Positions 1-6,974 of a stretch of 64,000 nt of DNA are shown piece after piece. This stretch comes from Chryseomicrobium palamuruense. Lineage in GTDB: Bacteria; Bacillota; Bacilli; Bacillales_A; Planococcaceae. Positions within the stretch are counted from its first letter, which is position 1. The number at the start of each line of letters is the position of its first letter. A model generated the notes under the pieces. That model ran no database searches and had not been told where the DNA came from. It worked only from the letters and a program-made list of their open reading frames with translations. The position numbers were made by a program, and so were the translations under genes. The stretch is from assembly GCF_042649045.1 (NCBI RefSeq), contig NZ_JBHSEF010000011.1:248001-312000 (forward strand), written 5' to 3'.

Positions 1-210
1 TCTCGTGAGATTCAACACCAGTATGGAATGAAAAAAAAGAAGTCAACGGAAGTTGAAAAAGCTATTGAAGAAGAACTCGGTGATTTTTTGTTCGTCCTCA
101 TCTGCTTAGCGAACTCAGAAAAAATCGATATGCAAAACGCATTAGATCGTGTAATGGAAAAGTATTCCTCTCGCGACCGTGACCGATGGACAAAGAAGGA
201 GGAAAACTAA
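1..210 (+). CDS. ypjD: MazG-like nucleotide pyrophosphohydrolase, C-terminal part
   Basis: The reading frame is open from the first base of the window, so this is the 3' end of a longer gene; the ATG at 28 is an internal methionine. The visible 69 residues contain the MazG-type helix motif EELGDFLFVLICLAN, whose acidic residues bind Mg2+ in this all-alpha NTP pyrophosphohydrolase family, and a basic C-terminus. Position directly before dapB matches Bacillus ypjD. The stop codon TAA abuts the dapB ATG, so the two are translationally linked. The substrate cannot be told from this fragment; family members hydrolyse (d)NTPs to monophosphates and may clean damaged nucleotides. Confidence 0.82.
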   Translation, partial: SREIQHQYGMKKKKSTEVEKAIEEELGDFLFVLICLANSEKIDMQNALDRVMEKYSSRDRDRWTKKEEN

Positions 211-978
211 ATGATACGTGTAGCAATTGCGGGACCGCGAGGAAATATGGGAAAAGAGGCAGTCAAAATGGTTATGATGTCTTCGAACTTTGATCTTATC
301 GCTGTTCTTGATTCCAAAGAAACAATGATTCCCTTTTCATGTCCTGTCTTTACAGACCTTGACCAATTAATCACAGAATGTCAGCCAGATGTTCTTGTCG
401 ACTTAACATCTCCTGAACTAGGAATGAAACATACAACATTAGCACTCGAGAATAAAGTACATGCAGTAGTTGGAACAACCGGTTTTTCGGAAAGAGATTT
501 AGAGAAGTTGAAAAATCTTTGTGAGCACCATCAAGTCGGTTGCATTATTGCACCAAACTTCTCCATTGGCGCTGTATTGATGATGAAATTTGCTGAACAA
601 GCAGCACGTTATATGAGCGATGTAGAAATCATTGAGATGCATCATGACCGTAAGCTAGATGCACCATCTGGAACAGCGCTTAAAACCGCTGAAATGATTG
701 GAACGCTGCGTGAACCACATCAGCAAGGACACCCGGATGAGAAAGAAACGCACCCGGGAGCTCGAGGTGCTTCCCTCGACGGCATTCGTCTACATAGTGT
801 TCGTTTACCAGGGTTAGTTGCACACCAACAAGTTCTCTTTGGAGGCAATGGGCAATTGTTGACCCTTCGACACGATTCATTTAATCGTGAATCCTTTATG
901 CCAGGTGTAGCTTTATGTATTGAAGAAGTGATGAAACGGAATACATTTATTTACGGATTGGAACATTTAATCGATTAG
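211..978 (+). CDS. dapB: 4-hydroxy-tetrahydrodipicolinate reductase
   Basis: Cytosolic NAD(P)H-dependent reductase of the lysine and diaminopimelate pathway, which supplies the peptidoglycan cross-linking residue. The 255-residue length is typical. The N-terminal Rossmann fold shows GPRGNMG at residues 8-14, VVGTTG near 87-91 and APNFSIG near 114-120. The catalytic signature HHDRKLDAPSGTA lies at 144-156, with the conserved His pair and Lys. The start ATG immediately follows the stop of the MazG-like gene, with AAGGAGG inside that gene's end. mgsA follows after 11 bases in the same order as in Bacillus subtilis, so it is probably part of one long operon. Confidence 0.97.
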   Translation: MIRVAIAGPRGNMGKEAVKMVMMSSNFDLIAVLDSKETMIPFSCPVFTDLDQLITECQPDVLVDLTSPELGMKHTTLALENKVHAVVGTTGFSERDLEKLKNLCEHHQVGCIIAPNFSIGAVLMMKFAEQAARYMSDVEIIEMHHDRKLDAPSGTALKTAEMIGTLREPHQQGHPDEKETHPGARGASLDGIRLHSVRLPGLVAHQQVLFGGNGQLLTLRHDSFNRESFMPGVALCIEEVMKRNTFIYGLEHLID

Positions 979-989
979 GAGATGACAAG

Positions 990-1397
990 ATGAGACTCGC
1001 TTTAATTGCACATGATAAAAAGAAAGATGATTTAATACAATTTGTTACGGCGTATAAAGAAACACTTGAAAAACATGAATTATATGCGACAGGTACGACA
1101 GGCTCGCGAATTGAGGCAGAAGTGGGCATAGACATTCACCGTTTCAAATCAGGCCCTCTTGGGGGCGATCAGCAAATTGGCTCGGCCATAGCAGATAATC
1201 TGATGGATATGGTCATTTTCTTTCGAGATCCATTAACTGCACAACCTCATGAGCCTGATGTTACGGCATTGATTCGACTATGTGATGTATATCAGATTCC
1301 TCTTGCTACAAATATGGGGACCGCTGAAGTTCTGTTAAAAGGAATCGAACAAGGGTTTTTAGATTGGCGCTTGTTGGAAGATCGACGTGCACGCTAA
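990..1397 (+). CDS. mgsA: Methylglyoxal synthase
   Basis: Converts dihydroxyacetone phosphate to methylglyoxal and phosphate, a bypass of lower glycolysis used under phosphate limitation or sugar-phosphate stress. At 135 residues it is family length. Visible signatures are AHDKKKDDL near 7-15, the phosphate-binding ATGTTG at 33-38, SGPLGGDQQIG with the catalytic Asp at residue 60, and FFRDPLTAQPHEPD with the conserved His at 87. The 3' end overlaps the GTG start of bshA by 11 bases. In B. subtilis the bacillithiol deacetylase bshB1 sits between mgsA and bshA; it is absent here. Confidence 0.96.
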   Translation: MRLALIAHDKKKDDLIQFVTAYKETLEKHELYATGTTGSRIEAEVGIDIHRFKSGPLGGDQQIGSAIADNLMDMVIFFRDPLTAQPHEPDVTALIRLCDVYQIPLATNMGTAEVLLKGIEQGFLDWRLLEDRRAR

Positions 1398-2532
1398 GCG
1401 GAAATTGAAGATAGGGATTACGTGTTATCCAACTGTCGGAGGTTCGGGGGTTGTAGCAACCGAACTGGGAAAAAAGCTGGCTGAGAGAGGGCATGAAATT
1501 CATTTTATTACGTCAAGTATGCCATTCCGCTTGAAAGGTTTTTATCATTCAGTAACGTATCATGAAGTCGAAGTGAACAATTACTCCGTCTTTCAATATG
1601 CCCCGTATGACATTGCCCTAGCAAATAAGATGGCTGAAGTGATTGTGGATGAAGACTTAGATGTGTTGCATATGCATTATGCGATTCCGCATGCTGTTTG
1701 TGCTATTTTGGCTCGAGATATGTCAAAGCGTAACGTCGGAATTGTTACAACGTTACATGGAACAGACATCACCGTGTTAGGTGTCGACTCCTCTTTGAAA
1801 GGTGCGATTAAATACGGTATTGAGAGATCGGATATTGTGACGGCAGTTTCTAGATCCCTAGCGGAACAAACCTATGAATTAATACAGCCAAATAAAACGA
1901 TTGAAACAACCTACAACTTTATCGATACCGCTGACTACTATCCTCAAGACGTAATTCATCTACGTGAAATCTTAGGAATTCTACCAGAAGAGAAAGTTCT
2001 GTTACATGTATCCAATTTCCGGAAAGTGAAACGTGTGCAAGATATCGTAAAATCCTTTATCTATGTTCGTAAACAAATGCCTTGTAAACTCATTTTAGTC
2101 GGGGATGGACCTGAACGGCACCCAATCCTTGAAGAGGTAAAAGGAACACCATATGAAAAGGATATTCTTTTTTTAGGTAAGCAAGAAAATGTGGCTGAGC
2201 TGTATGCACTGGCGGATTTATTTTTATTGATGTCAGAGAAAGAATCATTCGGTCTTGTTTTATTAGAAGCAATGGCTTGCGGTGTACCGTGTATCGGCAC
2301 GAACATCGGTGGTATTCCAGAAGTCATCGATCATAATAAGAATGGCTTTATTGTAGAGTTGGGAGCAGTTGAAAAAGCAGCTCTATATATCGTAGAAATC
2401 CTATCGAACGAAAATAAATATCATCGATTTAGTGAACAGGCACTTCAAACTGTGACGGAGAAGTTCAGTATGGACACCATTGTTGATCAATACGAAAGCT
2501 ATTATTACCAGGTGGCCTACGATGAAGAGTAG
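1387..2532 (+). CDS. bshA: N-acetyl-alpha-D-glucosaminyl L-malate synthase (bacillithiol step 1)
   Basis: GT4-family glycosyltransferase that transfers GlcNAc from UDP-GlcNAc to L-malate, the first step of bacillithiol synthesis. It has 381 residues. N-terminal features include GITCYPTVGGSGVVATELG (residues 10-28), which forms the first Rossmann domain and donor-side glycine loop; the C-terminal GT-B domain carries EKESFGLVLLEAMACG with the retaining-GT4 E-x7-E element. The start is a GTG inside the mgsA end with GGAAG about 7 bases upstream. The partner deacetylase BshB and ligase BshC are not in this window. Strong match to Bacillus BshA by motif and by gene order before cca. Confidence 0.93.
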   Translation: MHAKRKLKIGITCYPTVGGSGVVATELGKKLAERGHEIHFITSSMPFRLKGFYHSVTYHEVEVNNYSVFQYAPYDIALANKMAEVIVDEDLDVLHMHYAIPHAVCAILARDMSKRNVGIVTTLHGTDITVLGVDSSLKGAIKYGIERSDIVTAVSRSLAEQTYELIQPNKTIETTYNFIDTADYYPQDVIHLREILGILPEEKVLLHVSNFRKVKRVQDIVKSFIYVRKQMPCKLILVGDGPERHPILEEVKGTPYEKDILFLGKQENVAELYALADLFLLMSEKESFGLVLLEAMACGVPCIGTNIGGIPEVIDHNKNGFIVELGAVEKAALYIVEILSNENKYHRFSEQALQTVTEKFSMDTIVDQYESYYYQVAYDEE

Positions 2533-3688
2533 ATGGCCTGCTGCTTTTCAAGTAATCGACGCCTTAGAGAGACAAGGCTTTGAAGCTGTCGTTGTCGGTG
2601 GAGCCGTTCGAGATTATTTGCTCGACAAACGTGTAAAAGATTACGACGTAGCAACAAGTGCGACGCCAGAAGAAGTCAAACGCGTGTTTACTCGAACCAT
2701 TGATACAGGAATTGCACATGGGACAGTTACCGTACTTATGGGGCAACCTGTAGAAGTCACCACATTCCGTGTTGAAACGGAATATACTGATTTTAGAAGA
2801 CCGGATACTGTGCAATTTGTCCGAAATTTAAAAGATGATTTAGCACGCCGTGATTTTACAATTAATGCAATGGCGTTAACGAAAGAAGATCAGTTGATTG
2901 ATTATTACGGCGGAAAAGTGGACCTTGAGCAGAATGTCATACGTGCGGTGGGAGAAGCGGAGAAGCGGTTCTCAGAAGATGCTTTACGCATTTTACGTGG
3001 TATCCGGTTTACTAGTCAACTGGGCTTTTGCATCGAGAATCAAACCGATATAGCGATGAAACAGTGTGCGGCTCTTTTGACGCATATTGCAAAAGAACGT
3101 GTCAAACAAGAACTTGACCGAATCTGGACGAGTGCGAATCCCGAGAAGGCTCTGCGCTACTTAAGGCAAGAGGAACTGAATAAAGCTTTGCCAGGTGATT
3201 GGCAAGTCCTACCGTCACTAACAAAAGGATTTTTAACAGCCTCCCTAGGTTGGGCTTGGTATCACGCGTTTCAACCGTCCAGAATCGACCTACCATTTTC
3301 AAATGTAGAAAAGAAACTCATTCAAGAAACAAACGAAGTGATTGAACGTATTCATACGTATGGATGGACATATGAAGCAGTGTTTGGATTTTCTAAAGAA
3401 TCTGTCCTGGTAAGCCATGTCGTTTTTAGTGAAGCCTCTCCTTTTTATACGGATGAAGAGGTCGAAAGTTGGCTGACAAAAGCACCTCTCCGGAGTCTCA
3501 TCGACTTGTCCGTTTCAGGTCGTGAGTTGATCGAGTGGAGTGCAGCAAAACAGGGTCCATGGATTCGGACGCTGCAACAACAAATTGCACAACAAATCCT
3601 TCAAGGTCATTTAGAAAATACACAACCAGCAATCAAAGATTGGATGAAGAAGAATGACACCGAAACAACAAATTTTAGAAACTCTTAG
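2522..3688 (+). CDS. cca: CCA-adding tRNA nucleotidyltransferase
   Basis: Adds and repairs the 3' CCA of tRNAs. With the ATG at 2522 the protein is 388 residues, begins like other Bacillales Cca proteins and has AGGTGG six bases upstream; the in-frame ATG at 2480 would add 14 residues buried in bshA and is less likely. The class II nucleotidyltransferase head shows GGAVRD at 26-31 and the metal-binding DYD at 40-42, followed by the RRDFTINAMA and EDALRILRGIRF motifs that select the nucleotide. The start overlaps the bshA end by 11 bases, and the 3' end overlaps birA by 35 bases. Confidence 0.95.
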   Translation: MKSRWPAAFQVIDALERQGFEAVVVGGAVRDYLLDKRVKDYDVATSATPEEVKRVFTRTIDTGIAHGTVTVLMGQPVEVTTFRVETEYTDFRRPDTVQFVRNLKDDLARRDFTINAMALTKEDQLIDYYGGKVDLEQNVIRAVGEAEKRFSEDALRILRGIRFTSQLGFCIENQTDIAMKQCAALLTHIAKERVKQELDRIWTSANPEKALRYLRQEELNKALPGDWQVLPSLTKGFLTASLGWAWYHAFQPSRIDLPFSNVEKKLIQETNEVIERIHTYGWTYEAVFGFSKESVLVSHVVFSEASPFYTDEEVESWLTKAPLRSLIDLSVSGRELIEWSAAKQGPWIRTLQQQIAQQILQGHLENTQPAIKDWMKKNDTETTNFRNS

Positions 3689-4640
3689 AAATGCATCAGC
3701 ACCCATTTCTGGAGAACAGCTTTCCACACAACTCTCCATTTCAAGAACAATGGTGTGGAAGCATATCCAATCACTCCTTGATGAAGGATACGATATAGAG
3801 GCTATTCGGAAAAAGGGCTACGTGCTCAACAAACTGCAAGAACCTCTTTCGGAAAATACCCTTACACCCTACCTTGAAACGGAAACCTATGCTCGTCAAC
3901 TTATGATTTTAGAGAGTTGTTCGTCCACTCAAAAAGTGGCCAAAGAGTGGCTCGTCACGAACTCCTTTGATGGCATGTTGATCGTAAGTGAAGAACAGAC
4001 GGAAGGAAAGGGACGATTGAATCGTTCCTGGAACTCTACAAAAGGTAAGGGATTATGGATGAGTTGGGTCATAAAACCTGCAATTCTTCCCCATGAGGCA
4101 CCTCCCATTACACTTGTCGCTGCGCTCGCGATTGCTCATGCGATTGAACAAATCACTACATTGCAAGTGGATATTAAATGGCCGAATGATTTGTTGATTG
4201 ACGGGAAAAAAGTAGGAGGGATACTTACCGAATTGCAGTCAACGCCGGAACAAATTGAAGCCATTATTTTGGGGATTGGATTGAATGTCAATCATCAACA
4301 AGAGGATTTTGAGGAATCCATACAAAAGATTGCGACATCACTTGCTATACATCATGAAACGCCTATCTACCGCTCGCAATTACTAGCGGAAATTGCGCTT
4401 CAATTAGAGGTGGCTATCCGTCAGTTTGAGAAGGAAGGTTTTGCACCATTTCGTGAGCGGTGGATTCGGCACTCTCCAATGATCGGGCAACATGTTACTG
4501 CCCAGACTGTTCGTGAAACCATTCAAGGAGTGGCTGTTGGAATTAATGAGTACGGGGCTTTGTTAGTAGAAACTTCTCAAGGCGTCATCCCCTTGTTTTC
4601 AGGTGATGTTACACTCAGTAAGCGGAAATTGGATTTTTAA
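3654..4640 (+). CDS. birA: Biotin-protein ligase and biotin repressor
   Basis: Bifunctional BirA: activates biotin as biotinyl-AMP, loads it on acetyl-CoA/pyruvate carboxylase, and represses biotin genes. The 328-residue protein has an N-terminal winged helix (about 1-60, with SISRTMVWKHIQSL as recognition segment), so it is the regulatory class. The catalytic domain shows EGKGRLNRSW at 117-126 (the GRGRxxRxW loop, here with Lys for the first Arg), KWPNDLL at 175-181 and KKVGGIL at 185-191 with the catalytic Lys. A C-terminal SH3-like domain follows. No biotin synthesis gene is adjacent. It is the last gene before the pan leader region. Confidence 0.95.
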   Translation: MTPKQQILETLRNASAPISGEQLSTQLSISRTMVWKHIQSLLDEGYDIEAIRKKGYVLNKLQEPLSENTLTPYLETETYARQLMILESCSSTQKVAKEWLVTNSFDGMLIVSEEQTEGKGRLNRSWNSTKGKGLWMSWVIKPAILPHEAPPITLVAALAIAHAIEQITTLQVDIKWPNDLLIDGKKVGGILTELQSTPEQIEAIILGIGLNVNHQQEDFEESIQKIATSLAIHHETPIYRSQLLAEIALQLEVAIRQFEKEGFAPFRERWIRHSPMIGQHVTAQTVRETIQGVAVGINEYGALLVETSQGVIPLFSGDVTLSKRKLDF

Positions 4641-4657
4641 TAAGACTGTGATACACT
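4629..4657 (+). promoter_or_regulatory. Predicted sigma-A promoter of panBCD
   Basis: A TTGGAT -35 (4629-4634), 17-base spacer and TACACT -10 (4652-4657). The -35 lies over the last codons of birA. The predicted start falls near 4664, the first base of the two-bulge hairpin, which supports both calls. Confidence 0.5.
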
Positions 4658-4663
4658 CAATTT

Positions 4664-4688
4664 GGACAGTATCCACTGGAACTGTACC
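4664..4688 (+). ncRNA. Candidate pan RNA motif hairpin at the 5' end of the panB leader
   Basis: A short imperfect stem-loop. 4664-4665 (GG) pairs with 4687-4688 (CC); 4666-4670 (ACAGT) pairs with 4681-4685 (ACTGT); 4672-4674 (TCC) pairs with 4678-4680 (GGA) around a three-base loop. Exactly two bases are unpaired in the stem, both adenines: A4671 on the 5' side and A4686 on the 3' side. The pan motif known from comparative genomics is a hairpin with two conserved bulged A residues in the 5' UTR of panB/C/D operons, so structure and location both fit. Its molecular function is not established; I could not test the sequence against a covariance model. Confidence 0.65.
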
Positions 4689-4739
4689 TTGCAGGACTCA
4701 TGAATTGAACGACATGACTCGCCTTGATCTTTAAAAAGA

Positions 4740-4814
4740 CAGGGACGGAAAAAACCTCACATGGAATTTTTCTGCCCTTGCGTCTTGTCGCAAGGGCTAT
4801 TATAGGTTTTTTCC
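4740..4814 (+). promoter_or_regulatory. Mutually exclusive hairpins in the panB leader (candidate attenuator)
   Basis: Three pairings compete. A GC-rich hairpin pairs 4774-4782 with 4789-4797 (nine bases, six-base loop) and is followed by TATTATAGG and six T (4807-4812), resembling a weak terminator. An upstream stem pairs roughly 4741-4753 with 4767-4778, leaving A4745 bulged, and uses part of the terminator's 5' arm. A perfect 11-base outer pair joins 4747-4757 (GGAAAAAACCT) to 4804-4814 (AGGTTTTTTCC), hiding the T run. That layout is what an attenuator would show, but the arms are A/T-rich, so chance pairing is possible. The panB Shine-Dalgarno AGGAGG follows at 4825-4830. Confidence 0.45.
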
Positions 4815-4838
4815 TCTTATTAAAAGGAGGAGCTAAAC

Positions 4839-5675
4839 ATGAAAACAACGATGGACTTTCGGAAGATGAAAGAGAACAATGAAAAAATAGTCATGGTCAC
4901 GGCCTATGATTTTCCGGCTGGTCGAGCAGCAGAAAATGCGGGAGTGGATATTATTTTAGTGGGTGATTCGCTCGGAATGGTTGTTCTCGGGTATGACAAT
5001 ACAGTGGCAGTCACAATGGATGATATGGTTCATCACGGGAAAGCAGCGAGGCGAGGAGCCCCGAATACGTTTCTCGTTGTGGATATGCCGTTTGGCGTGT
5101 GTCACTTAAGCACGGATATTGCGCTTTTGCATGCTATCCGCCTTATGCAAGAAACAGGCGCACAAGCTGTTAAAATCGAAGGTGCGGGCGATATGCTTCC
5201 ACTTATTCAAAAATTAACGGCCGCCGGAATTCCTGTGGTCGCACATTTAGGATTGACACCACAAACTGCAGGGGTATTAGGAGGATTCAAAGTTCAGGGA
5301 AAAACAGCCTCAGCAGCAAAACAGCTTCTCGAAGACGCGAAACGTCTTGAAGAAGCTGGCGCATTTATGATTGTGCTTGAGTGTATTCCGCATCAACTTG
5401 CTTCAGAAGTATCCATTCATGTTGTGGTACCAACCATTGGTATAGGAGCAGGAAAAGGAGCAGATGGTCAAGTCCTTGTTTATCATGATTTAGTAGGGTA
5501 CGGGGAGCATCATGTTCCTAAATTTGTAAAACAGTACAGTCACATTTTTCCTTTAATCGAGGGAGCGATTCGCACTTATACGCAAGAAGTAAAAAATGAG
5601 CAGTTTCCTAGTGAAGTGCATCAGTTTACGATGAAAGAAGAAGAACGACTCGCCCTATATGGAGGAAAACAATGA
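4839..5675 (+). CDS. panB: 3-methyl-2-oxobutanoate hydroxymethyltransferase
   Basis: First committed step of pantothenate synthesis: transfers a hydroxymethyl group from 5,10-methylene-tetrahydrofolate to 2-oxoisovalerate to give ketopantoate. At 278 residues it is standard. The TIM-barrel signatures are VTAYDFPAG near 20-28, VGDSLGMV at 41-48 with the Mg2+ Asp43, DMPFG, VKIEGA, VAHLGLTPQ and VLECIP with the catalytic Glu. AGGAGG sits eight bases before the ATG. It heads panBCD; panC overlaps its stop by four bases (ATGA), so translation is coupled. Regulation is likely through the structured leader at 4664-4814. Confidence 0.97.
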   Translation: MKTTMDFRKMKENNEKIVMVTAYDFPAGRAAENAGVDIILVGDSLGMVVLGYDNTVAVTMDDMVHHGKAARRGAPNTFLVVDMPFGVCHLSTDIALLHAIRLMQETGAQAVKIEGAGDMLPLIQKLTAAGIPVVAHLGLTPQTAGVLGGFKVQGKTASAAKQLLEDAKRLEEAGAFMIVLECIPHQLASEVSIHVVVPTIGIGAGKGADGQVLVYHDLVGYGEHHVPKFVKQYSHIFPLIEGAIRTYTQEVKNEQFPSEVHQFTMKEEERLALYGGKQ

Positions 5676-6517
5676 AGATTTTGACGAGTAAACAACAAGT
5701 GCGCGAGTGGCGAAAAAGCCTGTCAGGCTCTCTCGGATTTGTTCCTACGATGGGCTATCTACACGAAGGTCATGCCGAGCTGTTAAAACAATCCGTTGCA
5801 CAATGTGATAACACCTTGTTAAGCATTTTTGTAAATCCCACTCAATTCGGACCTAATGAAGATTTGGATCGGTATCCTAGAGATTTTGAACGGGACACAC
5901 AACTAGCAAAAGAAATTGGTGTGGATGCCATATTTTATCCTTCTGCAGAAGAAATGTATAGTGTGCAAACATCGATTACCTTTGATAGTGGAAAAATGGC
6001 CGATGCCCTTTGTGGTAAAAGTCGTCCGGGTCATTTTGATGGTGTCCTTCAAGTGGTCACCAAATTATTTCATATCGTACAACCAGATGATGTTTTCTTT
6101 GGCCAAAAAGATGCGCAACAATTAGCTCTCATCGAATCTTTAGTTGAAGCATATGATTTTCCGCTACACGTACACCGTGTTGCGACTGTACGAGAGGCAG
6201 ATGGGCTTGCGAAGAGTTCGCGTAATGTTTACCTCTCGGAGGCCGAGAGGCAAGAAGCCCCGATAATTTATCAAGCACTGCAGGAAGCTAAGGAGCTCTA
6301 CTTGCAAACGGACTCTCGTGAGAAAGCACTTGCTCATGCGCGTGAAGTGATTTCTACGAAGACGAGTGGAACGATTGATTATATAGAGCTACTTAGCTAC
6401 CCGAACTTGAATGAAAGAGAGAGCGCATCAACGATGATTTTAGCAACCGCTGTCTTTTTCTCCAAAGCGCGATTAATTGATAATTTAATAATAGAAAGAG
6501 TGCGTACCCATGCTTAG
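5672..6517 (+). CDS. panC: Pantothenate synthetase (pantoate-beta-alanine ligase)
   Basis: ATP-dependent ligase joining pantoate and beta-alanine through a pantoyl-adenylate. The 281-residue protein carries the nucleotidyltransferase HIGH-type motif HEGH at 31-34, the substrate loop IFVNPTQFGPNEDLDRYPRD, KSRPGHFDGV, FFGQKDAQQ and the KMSKS-like loop AKSSRN. It begins within the panB stop and overlaps panD by eight bases. Ketopantoate reductase (panE or ilvC) is not in the window and must be elsewhere. Confidence 0.97.
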   Translation: MKILTSKQQVREWRKSLSGSLGFVPTMGYLHEGHAELLKQSVAQCDNTLLSIFVNPTQFGPNEDLDRYPRDFERDTQLAKEIGVDAIFYPSAEEMYSVQTSITFDSGKMADALCGKSRPGHFDGVLQVVTKLFHIVQPDDVFFGQKDAQQLALIESLVEAYDFPLHVHRVATVREADGLAKSSRNVYLSEAERQEAPIIYQALQEAKELYLQTDSREKALAHAREVISTKTSGTIDYIELLSYPNLNERESASTMILATAVFFSKARLIDNLIIERVRTHA

Positions 6518-6893
6518 AATGATGTTAAATAGTAAAATTCACCGAGCCACTGTGACAGAAGCTGATTTAAATTACGTGGGAAGTATTACAATTGATCAGG
6601 ATTTACTCGATGCAGTCGGTATGTTACCGAATGAAAAAGTCCATGTTGTCAATAATAACAATGGTGCCCGATTTGAGACGTATATTATCGCAGGTACCCG
6701 TGGCAGTGGAGTTATCTGTGTAAACGGTGCGGCTGCCCGTCTTGTACAAAAAGGCGATGTCGTCATCATCCTGTCTTACGTATACATGATGAATGAAGAA
6801 GCGAAGACCCATAAACCAACTGTTGCTATCATGAATCAAGACAACTCGATTCGTGAAATGCTTAATTACGAGCCAGAAGCAACTATCCTTTAA
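6510..6893 (+). CDS. panD: Aspartate 1-decarboxylase proenzyme
   Basis: Pyruvoyl enzyme making beta-alanine from L-aspartate for PanC. The 127-residue proenzyme contains the self-cleavage site Gly24-Ser25 in YVGSITID; cleavage turns Ser25 into the pyruvoyl group at the new alpha-chain N-terminus. Other family marks are the N-terminal MLNSKIHRATVTEA strand and the NGAAARL segment. Eight-base overlap with panC. A terminator follows at 6899-6930, closing panBCD. Confidence 0.97.
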   Translation: MLRMMLNSKIHRATVTEADLNYVGSITIDQDLLDAVGMLPNEKVHVVNNNNGARFETYIIAGTRGSGVICVNGAAARLVQKGDVVIILSYVYMMNEEAKTHKPTVAIMNQDNSIREMLNYEPEATIL

Positions 6894-6898
6894 TCAAC

Positions 6899-6930
6899 AA
6901 ACGCCATTTCTCTAGGAGAGTGGCGTTTTT
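6899..6930 (+). terminator. Intrinsic terminator after panD
   Basis: AACGCCA and TCTC pair with GAGA and TGGCGTT around a TAG loop (a small internal mismatch in between), followed by five T. Confidence 0.85.
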
Positions 6931-6974
6931 ATGTTACAATTTGATGGAATCTATAAGTACTGTGAGTGAATCAA

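Noticed and set aside
4657..4848. Minus-strand 63-residue frame across the pan leader
   Set aside because: Starts at a TTG inside panB and overlaps the promoter and structured leader; no family resemblance.
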